Assembly (NCBI GenBank): GCA_028583605.1
Contig: CM053330.1
Coordinates: forward strand, 20,361,539 to 20,425,538
Origin: Dastarcus helophoroides
Lineage: Eukaryota > Arthropoda > Insecta > Coleoptera > Bothrideridae
Length of the DNA stretch: 64,000 nucleotides
Reading direction: 5' to 3'
This document shows, piece after piece, positions 32,342 through 43,560 of the stretch. Positions within the stretch are counted from its first letter, which is position 1. The number at the start of each line of letters is the position of its first letter. Made by a program: the position numbers and the translations under genes. The notes beneath the pieces were generated by a model. It did not search any database, was not told where the DNA came from, and worked only from the letters and a program-made list of their open reading frames with translations.

Positions 32342-33010
32342 ATACTAGTATTTATAACCCATTTCTAACACACAATGACTGACCTGTATAAGTTAGCTTT
32401 GTTCATCAACAAATTGTTCATATTTTTGTATTATAAGTACTAATTTATTAAATTATTTTCTTTATCGTTCGACAAAAGACGCCAGTTTTGTCGTGCGGTA
32501 GACAAGTCAAAAAATAGAATGGTATTATTATCCCAGTTGTATTTTTTTAATTGTTTTATTTAATAAGTGCAAATGTGGAATTTTTAGGATTATAACTTCA
32601 GTTTTTAAATGAAAGGTTTGTTAAAAGTTTACTTTTTTCATTTATATTAGTTGCCATATCGAGCACAAGCCAAAATTACTTTTATTTTGATTGTGATGAA
32701 AACATGCTTAATTTTAGTTTTTTTTATGCTTCAAAACGACCTTTATTAATGGATTTATTTAGGGACCATTTTTCGAAAATTCAGTTATCTAAGTCTACTA
32801 ATTTCCCTAACAGAATAGCTTATGGATATTAATGTTTTATAACGAAAGTGAATATTTGATAGTTTACCAAGCAGAATGTGTGATTACCAAGTTGTGAGGT
32901 TATTCCTTTATAGTCGCCAGTATAAAGGATTGACTAAAGTCAATTTATTTATATATGTATTTGCTTTTGTATTATTTAACTATTAAAAATTGTTATTTAA
33001 TAAACTAAAT
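32342..33010 (+). promoter_or_regulatory. shot: shot 3' UTR with candidate poly(A) signal
   Basis: The first canonical AATAAA after the stop that I noticed is at 32999-33004, in a T-rich setting about 660 nt downstream. Cleavage shortly after it would give a short 3' UTR; later signals cannot be excluded. Confidence 0.45.
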
Positions 33011-33769
33011 TTTATTAATTATTTTAATGTTTTATTTTGACCCAGGAACTGTGGCTGTTTAAATTTGACCTGATTGTTAACGTACATATTTATTAGGGTG
33101 GTACTTATTTAGGAAATGTTCGAATTTTTTTCCACGATAGTCCTAAATCGGTTCCAAATATATAAAAAAAAATTCATGCCAAGTTATAGCACTTAATTTT
33201 AATATCAACCCGGCCCCCCCGATAGCCAAAGTTTTAAATGGAAATAACATAGGAAAAGTTCTGTTAATACTTTGGAATTTTTTATCCCATAAACCAATAA
33301 ACATATCATGTCGACAAATGATTATTTTTATAGAAAATTTACCGCTCTACAAAAAAGGTCTCTTATGATTTTTGGCTAACTTGACTGGTTTAAAAGTTAT
33401 TCGAGGTCAAAATCAAAGTTCTAGTCAATCTAATGGTTAATTACATTGCATAGCATCAGGAATGCATTTCACCATCGAAACAGGAAGCTAGGGTAAGTTA
33501 GGTCTTTATGAGAAGCTCTTTTGATGATCTATTGAATATTGTCATTACTTATTGCAAAATCAACCGACTATTTGAATCAATCGATTAGTTGCCGACTAAT
33601 ATGTTTGGTGCTGAATAGGATAGGTAGAGCAAGCAGCACCTTTTTGAAGAGCTTGCATGATTGCCTATTCACACCTGTAATTGTCCTAAAATCTATTTAT
33701 TGGTTTTCGAGATATTTGCTTTCATTTAAAATTAAAGGAAGCAGAACGCAACCATTTTTATTTTAATTG

Positions 33770-34503
33770 CTCAGTGTGCTCAAAATTCTCGTGATTTTCC
33801 AATATTTTGGTTATAAATACATCTATTTTATTCTCCAGCAAATAACGATACATTTTTCCAGTGAAATTACCGGGAATAGAAAGTGGACCAACAATTCGGT
33901 TTACTAAAATTCGTACCCAAAAATTTATAGTTTTTCGGGATATTCGATGTGGGATTTCCTGTACAAGAGAGAATTGCTGTTACTCTTATAACAACAGTTA
34001 TGTCTATTGATAGCTCCATTTAATAAAAACGTGGATTCGTCGGGAAAACAAATGTTATAAAGCAACTGGATTATTTATAATTCTTCCACACATGTCTTCA
34101 CAGAATTGAAGCCTTCTGTCTTCATCATCTTCGTTCAACTCATGTAGCAGTTTTATTTTGTGGGGATGATATTTGTTGGTCCTTAAAAATTTGTGGATAC
34201 TGAACCGAGCTATATACCCGTTGCTGCAGATAATTGACGAACGCTCTGTTTTTTATTCAGCTCAAATTGTCCTATTACGCTTACTTTCATTGCTTCATCC
34301 GTCACACTCTTCGCTCGGTCGTGCTTCACATAACAAACCGAATTAGTTTCTTCAAATTTTCGCAAGATATTTGAAACATGAACATCACTTAAATTGTTAT
34401 CTGGATGGTTTCTGTTAAAGATACGAGCCATTGCTCTACTACATCGATAATTATCATAGAAAATGGGCAAAATTTTAACGCGTTCTGGAACACTGTAAGT
34501 CAT
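33770..34503 (-). pseudogene. Degenerate Tc1/mariner-type transposase on the minus strand
   Basis: From 34503 leftwards it begins MTYSVPERVKILPIFYDNYR, followed by a helix-turn-helix-like region (FNRNHPDNNLSDVHVSNILR). Below 34210 the frame is broken. Pieces such as LLHELNEDDEDRRLQFCEDM and a 'NFWVRILVNRIVGPLSIPG' block resemble the DDE core of the same transposase class found at 48302 and 49436. No intact catalytic triad can be read. It lies between shot and the GPCR exon. Confidence 0.72.
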
Positions 34504-34640
34504 TTTGACATTAATTTCAAATAAATATCACTTTAAAACTGGTGTAGTAGAAAAGAGTACACTACATGTAGGATTTAATTAAAGAACACAAAACAAATAA
34601 AAATCTACCTACGGTTTTTTATCACTTTTACTGCCGTGTC

Positions 34641-34865
34641 CTAAACTTTATCAACTGGAACCCAACGAAAATAAAGTAAAAATTTACCATTGACCACCAA
34701 ACCCTTTAGTCGGCAACAAATCGTTCGTTTCGGTAGATTGATTTGGAATAAGTAATGATAACATTCAATAGAGGATCCAAACCGTTTCTCATAAAGATGT
34801 AACTTGCCCCAGTTTCCTTGTTTCGTTTCGGTGGTGAAATTTACTCCTGGCAATTGCAACCGCAC
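34641..34865 (-). other. Unrecognised 74-codon open frame
   Basis: An open frame on the minus strand, starting MRLQLPGVNFTTETKQGNWG, that does not match any family I know. It lies just upstream (minus sense) of the transposase relic start, so it could be part of the same or another dead element. Listed as an oddity; coding status unproven. Confidence 0.2.
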
Positions 34866-34899
34866 ATCTTAAGATTACTGAATAATTGATAGCGCAAAA

Positions 34900-36950
34900 A
34901 ACGATCAAATTGTAATTGTAAGCCCAAAGAAGAACTAAATATTTTTATTTTAGGTTTTTGTATTTTTAGTCCTCGAAAGCAAATATTGCAAAAATTAATT
35001 GATAGACTTCAAAAATATTGTAGATAATGAATAGCCCATTAGACAAGCTCTGCAAAAAGATGCTACTCGACCTACCTTTCCTATTTAAATTAAGGGGGTG
35101 AAACTTATGCTCGCTAGGGGCTGAATGTCACATATGTCGTGAGAGGGCAAGCAATTTTTCTCCTCGGAAGCAAAATGGACCTATTATTGAGTTTTTCGAA
35201 ATTATTAGCTGTTCTCGAAAAAACCGAAGTGCAAACTTTAAAAATGGATACCCTGTATGCCGGACTCTGTAGTTTTAGTTTGGAATTTCGTTTGACACCC
35301 TGTATATTTGGAACATTGGCTGTAATTTTTATGTAACAATTTTTTTTAGAAAAAAATTTTCCAATAAACTTTTTTTTTTGGTTAATTTGTTGCCATTTTT
35401 TGGTAACCTTCATTTCTTTTTAGCTTGTTTTTTTTCGTTCCTATGGTAACCAACTTTTAAATTTTCAAATGTTATTTGTATTTGTTATTTGTTTTTTTGG
35501 ACTTAGTATGTCTTATTTCTGCATTCGCTAACACCAAATCTTTAGATATGGAAAATTTCTAGAAAATATAATAATTTCTTAATTTTTGCCATTCTCATTG
35601 TAATGTGTAAAATGTCCCTTTCTTAAACTTGCACCCTTTTATGTATAAACCTACCCTTATTGGAATACGGTTAGTACGTATCGTTAGGCAACTAGGTCTT
35701 ACCGGTGGATAAATTGTCCCTTACGAATCGTCAAAATTTATAATTTTCACTTCTAAACCCCCTGCAATATGCGACGTTGTAAATAATAACTTGTGTTATC
35801 CGTTTAAAGAATGTGAGTTTAGTTTTTATGTAAAATAATATGGAAATAGTTATTCGTTGCTTCAAATTTGTACTAAAATGTTTCGTGCGAAGGAAGGTGA
35901 TCAATATACAGGTTGAACCAAATTTGATTTCTACTTCAGGGATCTCGTAAACCATTAGACATACAAGAAAGCTTAAATGGGCAAATAATAATAATATTCC
36001 GTTGGGAAAACAATTGAATTCCAACTCGTCTTGATTCTGTTTAGGAAAAATTGAAAATCGCCATGTATAAAAATTAGCTGTAACTTCTTTATTTGAAGTC
36101 TGATTGAAAAAATTCAAAAAATGTAATTAGTTGTTTTTTGAGACCTATGCATTAGTGTACATTATTTTTTTTCGAAATGTTTTCGAGAAAATTTTGTCAA
36201 TTTTGTCATTTCTTGTGGACGCCATGTTGGATTTTATCATTTTCGAATTTGACATATTCTTCTGATTAATTTGATGTACGTCATGCCATACTTCAAATGT
36301 GGGTTAAATAAACTAATTTTTTATTTTTAAACAAAAAAAATATAGTAGGCGATGCAAGTGCCATAACTTTTGATAATAGAAAATACAGTTCCTAAAACAG
36401 CAATAATTATTATTAAAAAACCAAAAATGTTATAATATAATTATTATTATTCAAATTAATTAAAATATTTTTTCATATAGTTTTTTAAGATCCAAGTACG
36501 TCAAAATAATCATATCAGCTATAAAATTAATGATTTGTTTTTTAATTTCCCAAATTTCAAAAAAACAAATCGCTGTTGGGGCAATCTATAATAGATTGCC
36601 AATCCTTAACAGAAGGTTACTGAAAATTTAGAATTGTTGAAGGAGTAACTGGCGAAGAAAAAACCAATAAAACATGAATTGCTTTTTTTAAATTTCTAGA
36701 AAATTTTACGTTTAAGTACGAAACTGTTATTTATTTAAAAATTTCATCTTTAAACTCCGAATTTCGAAAAAAAAATTATATTATTCTTATTTTTTTTTAA
36801 ATTTATTATTATTTTTTGAAATATCCATTTTCCTCTGGTAATTTTGAATTTAACAGATTATCAAAATTTCGAAGTTTTTTGCCAAATTTTAAGATAAAAG
36901 TTAAAACATGAATATTTCTCAAAATTTTAATTAGTATTTATAAGTTTGTT
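34900..36950. other. Intergenic, AT-rich, no gene seen
   Basis: It contains element-tip-like words (GACACCCTGTATATTTGG at about 35295, GATCTCGTAAACCATTAGAC at about 35940) that recur in insect TIR elements. The long minus-strand open frame at 35731-36117 overlaps such sequence and shows no domain. Confidence 0.5.
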
Positions 36951-37324
36951 AATTTTATTTAACATTTCTGCCACCCAGTTTGGAAAGATTTAAATTTTTA
37001 TTAATGAAATTTGACAATATTCTGAAACAATTTTTGAAATATGACTACGTGATATCTAAAATTATTTAAAACGTCACCTCATGACAGTTGACAAAAAATA
37101 TGTTAGTTTATTTTACATAGAATAGGGAAAAATGAAATATAGAAGACCAAAATTAGACATAAAATTTTTTTTAAATAAATTATAAAAATATAAAAAAATA
37201 TACAAATGTAAAAAAAATCTAAAGAAAGGGTGTAGCACTGGATATCGATGTTTCGCTCCCATTTGAGCTCGAAATAATAAACATAATGTTTCCGACAAAT
37301 AAGAGTCCACCATGAAGAATAGTT
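36951..37324 (+). repeat. Interspersed repeat family A, copy 1
   Basis: Shares TTAATTTTATTTAACATTTC, CTGCCACCCAG, TTTTTGAAATATGACTACGTG, GTCACCTCATGACAGTTGAC, GTAGCACTGGATATCGATGT and CACCATGAAGAATAG with a minus-orientation copy at about 51630-52306 and a broken copy at 42085-43560. Not coding. It may be a large MITE. Confidence 0.75.
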
Positions 37325-37419
37325 TTTATAAATTAATTAGCTAATACATTTAAAAAGTCTACAGGGGTTAAACCCAAAACTTCAACTTAGAATGCTTAAA
37401 AAAAAAAGAATTTTAAAAT

Positions 37420-38030
37420 TGGAATATTAAAATTAAAAATCGAAATTTCGAGAAAACATAATATTTGAAAAATAAACTAGAATTTTTGACTTTAAATTTT
37501 TTGGAGAAAGTAAGAGGTAAAGTTCGAAATTTTAAGTTTAAAGTGCTCATTTCGAGGTAGGGTCGAAATTTTAAAATTGTAGTAGGAGAAAAGGTTTTTC
37601 GAGATTCAACTTTTCATTTAAAATCTTTTATAAAAAGTACAAATTTCGAGTAAAGATTTCGACCTTCTTCCCAAAATTGAATTAAATACCAAAATTTTGA
37701 AATCGGTTGCAATTCTAAAAAAAAATCCTATTTTTAAAGACTCAACTCGAAATTTCTACTGAAACCACTATTTTGAAAAAAATAGAAATTTTGAAATTGA
37801 AAGGGAGGTTTGAAGATTCTTAAAAATGTTAGTTAAGATTTCGAGGGTAAATTTAATATGCTGAGCAAACACTTGAAATTTTACGAGAAATATTGTGATA
37901 TTTTGAATTTGAAATCAAACTTCCTTCCCACATTTTTTTTTAACATGTGGAATTTAGAGTCGAAATTTTGAGCTGTAAGGTTTGCAATTCGAGAAAAAAG
38001 TATGAATGTTAGGTTTAGACTGCAAATTTT
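37420..38030. repeat. Tract rich in CGAAATTTT-type motifs
   Basis: Words such as TCGAAATTTC, TTCGAAATTTTAA, GTCGAAATTTT and GATTTCGA recur every few tens of bases over 600 bp, with a strong purine/pyrimidine bias. It resembles the 18390-18760 tract. No fixed period could be established by eye. Confidence 0.5.
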
Positions 38031-38214
38031 TAATTTTTTTAAAAACAATTTGATTTCAAAGTCTTTTTGTCTTGTCTTTGTTATTAAAAACTTTAGATAG
38101 CTGATTATAATATATTATTTTTCTGTTGATTTTTTACGTACTACTTTAGACCCATTTGTTTTATGGCGCTTATCTGAACTAATTTTATAAATGGGAAAGT
38201 GTTGTCTTGCATAC

Positions 38215-39490
38215 AGAATAGACCATAAATAATGGTACACAGAACAAGCGTGGATTTTTCGTACAAAAATAATGTGTTTTAGCTAACTTTATCTTATACC
38301 AAAAGTTGAAAAAAAATGTCGAAGTTTTTATATAACTATTGAATAAATTGTAATATGGGCACGAAATTTGGCAAAAGGAGGTTTTTTAAGTCGACAAATT
38401 CTAATTTGCCAACATATTACCAATAGCTCATAGGGAGCACTACTTGTGCGCTCCTGCATGACTATAAATCATCATAACTTTTTTGTGTGCCCACGTTTTA
38501 AATAGTTTAAATAATTTCCCTAAATATTTTACGTAAAAAAAGCATACTTTCCATTTCCAAGATATTTATTAGTTAGATATTAAATTTTCGAAGTAGGCTT
38601 AAAAAATAATAATAATAAGACAGCTTTCAAAGTAACTTATGTCAAATACTACTTTCTTGATAATATTATTACCTAAATTTTGAAAATCTCAAAAAAGAAA
38701 ATGCAAAAATCCAAGACAATGTATTTCCTAACATACAGATGTGAAATATGATCTCTGAGTCAGCACAAGAAAATTTTAATGGTTTGGGTGGTCAAAGCAG
38801 ATATTTGGATATAAATTCCAAGAAGAGGCAGCCAGATTTATAATTGTTTACAATCCCGTTACACGACAAAAATCATTTTTCGCATATTTATTTTTAAAAA
38901 TAAATTTGGTTTTGGTATATTGCTTAAATTTACTTTAGAAATTGAAAAAATATGTGTTAATAATGTCAGTAGAGTAATATTTAATATAAACTACTTTAGA
39001 GTAAGTTTCATTTCTTTTGTTTTAAAACCTACTACGAAAAATTTACATTTACATAACTTAAAATAAACGTACGGCCAACTTTGAATGCAAATATCTTGAA
39101 AGCGGTTGCTTGTATCGACATTCAGAAAGTATACCTTATTTACGTAAAAAATGTAGATAGATAAAAGTATATATTTTAAATAAGTATACATGGAGACACA
39201 AAAAAGTTGTGATGCTTTAGAATAATACGCAGGTGGCGCCCCCTACGAGTTATTGGCAATCTGTTAGCAAATTAGAATTTCTCTACCAAAGAAACCCCCT
39301 ACGGCAAATTTCTTGAGTATATTGAAATGTATTCATTAGTTATGCGATAAAATCATTTTTTTTTAACTTTGACACCTTGTATCTCAGATAATATCAACTT
39401 TTGGTATATGGTAAATGTAGCTAAATTACATTACTTTTTAGACGAAAAATTCTCTCTTGCTTACTTATGCATTACTTATGGTTCAGCCTG
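38215..39490. mobile_element. Foldback element, ~1.28 kb
   Basis: The left arm (TACCAAAAGTTGA, AAATTCTAATTTGCCAACA-AT, CCAATAGCTCATAGGG, ACTTTTTTGTGTGCCCA, TTTACGTAAAAAAAGCATAC) is inverted in the right arm over roughly 39060-39470. Arms total at least 350 bp with many mismatches. No transposase is visible. Confidence 0.8.
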
Positions 39491-39558
39491 TATAGCACTG
39501 CGCCCTCTGCCGTGACAACCTTCCTACTCAGGAATGTTTTTTGCTTCAAATGGAAATG

Positions 39559-40035
39559 CAAGAAGAATGCAACCTAGACTACAAATTCATGCAGCCGGTA
39601 TTTGTTTTCCAAACTTCGAATCTAATTAATGTTCAAACCTATGTCTGTGCATTATAGAATCCTTGTCTTCTGGGAACTCTTCTAGAGAGCAACCGCTTCG
39701 CTAGGTGGCAGTGTTTCAACTGTTGGTAGTTCAGCTACCTATGATTCACTATACATGCCTGGAGGGCTCCATGAATTTGTAGTCTAGGTTGCATTCTTCT
39801 TGCATACGACATTGTTGGCGATGGCCATAGTTTCTCTATGGACCAATAAGTGGTAGTACTAAGAGTTACTCGCTTGACGCCTGTGAATGTTTTAGTACTT
39901 ACTTGTCGGAACATTTGTTAGCATTCGAGTTGGATATACCAAACTGACGAGATCTAACAAGATCGAAACCGGTATTTGGTTTCCAAACTTCGAATCTAAT
40001 AAATGTTCAAACCTATTGGTCTGTGCATTATAGAA
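39559..40035. mobile_element. SINE-like insertion with 13-bp target duplication
   Basis: TCAAATGGAAATG occurs at 39546-39558 and again at 40036-40048 (the second overlaps the end of a repeat by two bases), consistent with a target-site duplication. Inside are a 36-bp perfect inverted pair (about 39555-39590 and 39770-39805) and a 67-69-bp direct pair (39595-39661 and 39969-40037) starting CCGGTATTTG. No open frame is seen. The 13-bp duplication suggests retroposition. Confidence 0.6.
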
Positions 40036-40817
40036 TCAAATGGAAATGTTTTTAGCAGAAATAAAATAAAACTTATGCTGTTATCGAGTTCGTATGTAAA
40101 ACAAAACAAATCGAACTCTTTCAATTTAACAAACCATGAAAGTGCCTAAAATGTTTGTAACTTTGGATAGTTGATTACATAAATTTTTATTTTTGTTATC
40201 TTATTTTTTTAAGTAGTATTTTAGGCCGAGTTGTTATATTACCTTTCATACGTAATATTAAGGAACATGTCCAATGCATAACCTAAATCTATGGATCTAT
40301 AGAAACTTTAAGTTAGTTAGTAGCTTCATTTAATGACTGCACCGGGAAACGAGCAATGGCTAACGAGGAAAGTTTTTTTTAGAAAATAAAACCTTGTGGA
40401 AGTAAAATGTTAACATTTTCTACAAAACAGTTATTTAATTCCATGTGCACGAAGTCGCGTGTAGCATCTAGTTTAAAATATTTTTTTTTATATTTTTAAA
40501 AACGTTATAGCCAATGTTCCATACATACGCCGGACTCTGTACAAAAGGCAATTTTCAATGCCCGTGTGGAAGAGAAGAAATTACTCGTATATTCTTTGTT
40601 ATGAAGTTGTTAAGGTTGAGAAAATAAAACATTTTGTTATTTGTTTTATTAACATTTGGAATGAAGGGACTAAATTATGTATTCTGTACAAACAATTAAA
40701 AATACAAGTTAAAATTAGATGTATATCAAAGTGTTTCACATTAGGCTTCTGTGAACCTGAAGTGAAACAGTGAGATTGTGCAATGGTTTACTTTTTTATG
40801 TATTGTTGTAAAGTGGT

Positions 40818-40990
40818 TTAATTTATCTTGGAATGAACATTGTTCAAGGGGATCATTTCAGTTCTGGAACGGCCACTTTGATGGTTCGTTGTGAAGCGAT
40901 AGATGTAAGTACTCGTACGTCCATTGGCTTCGGATGCATCTCTAGCACTGCACTTACTAAAAGAGGAATGGAATTCTCGGCGGAATTTAC
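40818..40990 (-). CDS. Terminal exon, probable C-terminal tail of a class-A GPCR
   Basis: On the minus strand a TTCTTATTTTCAG acceptor (40993-40991) precedes 173 nt read in phase 1, ending TAA at 40820-40818. If the split codon is Ser, the peptide starts (S)KFRREFHSSFSKC, which matches the helix-8 FRxxF pattern and following palmitoylatable Cys of rhodopsin-like receptors. A Ser/Thr-rich tail follows (RTSTYIRFTTN), ending NNVHSKIN. Such tails carry arrestin/kinase sites. A candidate minus-strand AATAAA lies at 40650-40645. Base composition is clearly richer in G+C than its surroundings. A second frame is also open for 45 codons, so the frame is not certain. Seven-helix exons must lie further upstream, above 41 kb, possibly outside the window; I found none. 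Confidence 0.5.
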
Positions 40991-42084
40991 CTGAAAATAA
41001 GAATACAATATTATTTAGGAAAGTGAGGGGTTATAAACTATTTTATTATTACGAATTACACTCACAAAGATAAAATATGAGTAACTATCTTTGTTATCTT
41101 ATTTACGGTTTTCAGTTTTTCTGTCCATACGAAATTAAGCAATCTACTATCGAGAAGCTCAGATTTATTTACTCTAAATATGTTTTAAAACAGCGGCATA
41201 AAGCAAGGTAAGAATAGTAAAGTGTAAACATAATACCGTTGATTATCGACAACTTTGATGTTGGTTAGAATAAGGCATACAATTTTATAATTTATAAGTT
41301 GTTTCAAGCTCCATCAGTTGCAAAAACCATATTACTAAGAAAATATGAATTGAAAACTGATTGAAATATTTTTATATTTTGGCTGCAGATGTACATGTAC
41401 ATATATGTTGTATATGAATTAAACATTCCTAATCAATTTAGTACGAACAAAAGCCCTAAAGTTAACACTTATATACACTATCGGACAAAACTATATTTGT
41501 TTAATTTAAGGTAGTTGCCTTGCGATAGTCCAATCGAAATTTTTAGCATAGAAGTAAAAACATACATACCAGGAGACTATAGTTAATTTCTCATAAAGTA
41601 TTAAATCGGGCTTTAGGTATATTACTAAAAAAAGCCCCAGAACTAAAGCTCGCTTCACGCGTAAACATTTTGATCATTAGATAATGTGTTTCCTATTTCA
41701 GGGTTTCTTTGACAGAAATAATCTGACTAAATTTTTTCCATATTATTTTTATTACTATTATTAACAAAATAATTTTCTGTAGAAATTGACGTAAAATTGA
41801 ATAAATCCTCCACTTAATAATACTTAGGTTAGGATTTTAATAACACAGAACAGTATTAAGAAATGTAACAGCGCTTTTATGTCGAAATATTGCTAGTTCT
41901 CGTTGTTGTCACTACAAAAATTAGAAGTTCAGTGAATGATCCCATTTATCTGAAATGGACTATTAGATTGCATTAGTTTGCATAAGTAATTTGTCTTAAT
42001 ACATATGTTATAACTAAAATACACATTGAAATAAAGGGAATGAAGGTAGAGGAATAATCTTTAAAAAAGTGTCATAAAAATTAA
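40991..42084. other. Non-coding, probably intron of the minus-strand gene
   Basis: AT-rich sequence upstream (minus sense) of the receptor-like exon. No open frame with domain features, no transmembrane exon and no clear repeat. Confidence 0.45.
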
Positions 42085-42151
42085 ACAAGCAAACGAATAT
42101 TTATTAACTGTATTTACCATTTCTGCTACCCAGAAAATATTTAAAGTTTTA

Positions 42152-43433
42152 CGAGGGTAAATTAAATATGAACCGTAATTTCTATCATGTCGCCGTGAGA
42201 GCGTCGTCGGGAGTGTGCGCATACTCTTAGACAGGTTAGGTGGGGATGTCACGTGACTTCCTGGGCTCAAGCGAATTCCGTTCTCGCTGTTCGTCAGTTG
42301 TAAATACAATGAGTGAGCAAGAAGTTCATCCACACGTTGCGCAGCGCATTATTATTAAATTTTTTTTCGTTGAAAGTATAAAGCGCGCCGAAATTCTTCG
42401 TAAATTAAAAGCACAGTTTGGGATTACTTGTTTGAAGAAAATTCGAGTGTATCAATGGTACAAAAAAATTTTGGAAGGACGAGCTCAAGTTGAAAATGAA
42501 CCCCATGCCCGTCTTCCTCAGACCAGTGTGACTGCGCACAAGATTAACTGTTCAATGCCTTTTGGAAGGTGATTACCGTTTAACTGTTGGTAAAATTGCA
42601 GCTCAAATAGAAATAAGCTTTGTGAGTGCTCAATCCATCATTAAAGATGAGCTGGGATTTCGAAAAATCTCTGCCAAGTGGATACCTCATCTTTTCACGA
42701 AATAACAGAAACAACAACGTTTGGAGATTTGTCAGCGCCATCTTGGACATTTTCAACGTGAAGGTGATGGTTTCTTGCAACGTATCGTTACGTGTGGTGA
42801 GACTTGGGTCCACTGTTACACCCCTGAATCTAAACAAGCAAGCATGGAGTGGAGAAGAAAGGAGGAAGGAGCACCCTCAGCTGGAAAGGTTCTTGCGACA
42901 GTGTTTTGGGATTTTAAAGGAGTTATGCACATCGATTTTCTGGAAGAACGTCGTAGGGATAATGCTGCCTACCACTGCCAGCTACTGGATGAAGCAAAAC
43001 GTGCATATCGGCGGAAAAGGCGCGAAGTTTTCGATCAGAAATGTGATTTTACTTCACGACAATGCCCGTCCCCACTCAGTCAATCTGACACATCAAAAAT
43101 TAGAGGAAATCCATTGGGCAACATTAGAAATTGTCCTCGTTATAGTCCCGACTTATCACCATGCGATTGTCATATGTTTGGGCCACTGAAAGGAGCTCTA
43201 GGAGGTGAGCGATTCCATGATGATGCTGCTGTTGAGACATTTGTGCTCAATTGGCTGTAAACACGCCTCCCTCATTTTTAAGATGATGGCATTAAAAAAC
43301 TCCTTTTCCGTTGGGAAAAATCCATAACAAAATCAGGAGATTATGTTAACAAATAGTTAATAATTTTTACATATGTACCTTGAACCAACAAATTTTTAAA
43401 AACAAATTCCAGTTCATATTTAATTTACCCTTT
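42152..43433 (+). mobile_element. mariner transposon, 1282 bp, with TA duplication
   Basis: Terminal inverted repeats share GGGTAAATTAAATATGAAC (42155 onwards and the inverse up to about 43430). TA lies immediately outside each tip (42150-42151 and 43434-43435). Length is the usual 1.28 kb for mariners. The transposase inside is broken. Confidence 0.93.
42309..43260 (+). pseudogene. Broken mariner transposase
   Basis: Starts MSEQEVHPHVAQRIIIKFFF at 42309 with a SETMAR/HTH-like N-terminus (AEILRKLKAQFG, VYQWYKKILEGRAQVENEP). A frameshift near 42560 is followed by VGKIAAQIEIS, a stop, and the catalytic core. The first catalytic block reads TCGETWVHCYTPESKQ where family members have GDETWVH, so the first Asp is lost (Gly). 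The second block (LLHDNARPHS) is in another frame, and the third (YSPDLSPCDCHMF) is again in the first core frame. It ends FVLNWL-stop. At least three frame changes make it inactive. Confidence 0.92.
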
Positions 43434-43560
43434 TATTAAAGACAGTTGACAATATTCTAAAACATTTTTTGAAATATGACTACGTGATGTCTATATTTTT
43501 TAAAAAACTTCACCTCATAGCAGTTGACCAAAAATAAGTTAGTTTATTTTACATAGAATT

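Larger units (their letters stand above)
42085..43560 (+). repeat. Interspersed repeat family A, copy split by a mariner
   Basis: Flanks of the mariner (CATTTCTGCTACCCAG before it; GACAATATTCTAAAACATTT, GAAATATGACTACGTGATGT and CATAGCAGTTGACC after it) are contiguous in copy 1 at 36951-37324. The mariner therefore inserted into an existing copy of family A. Confidence 0.82.

Noticed and set aside
35731..36117. 128-codon minus-strand open frame
   Set aside because: No domain, AT-driven composition, overlaps repeat-like words; most likely chance.
40851..40990. Alternative 45-codon frame (VNSAENSIPLL...) of the minus-strand exon
   Set aside because: Open and plausible-looking, but the other frame gives a helix-8-like receptor motif and Ser/Thr tail, so it was preferred; not fully excluded.
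42061..42333. 90-codon minus-strand open frame
   Set aside because: It straddles the left mariner tip and the family-A flank, so it is not a gene.
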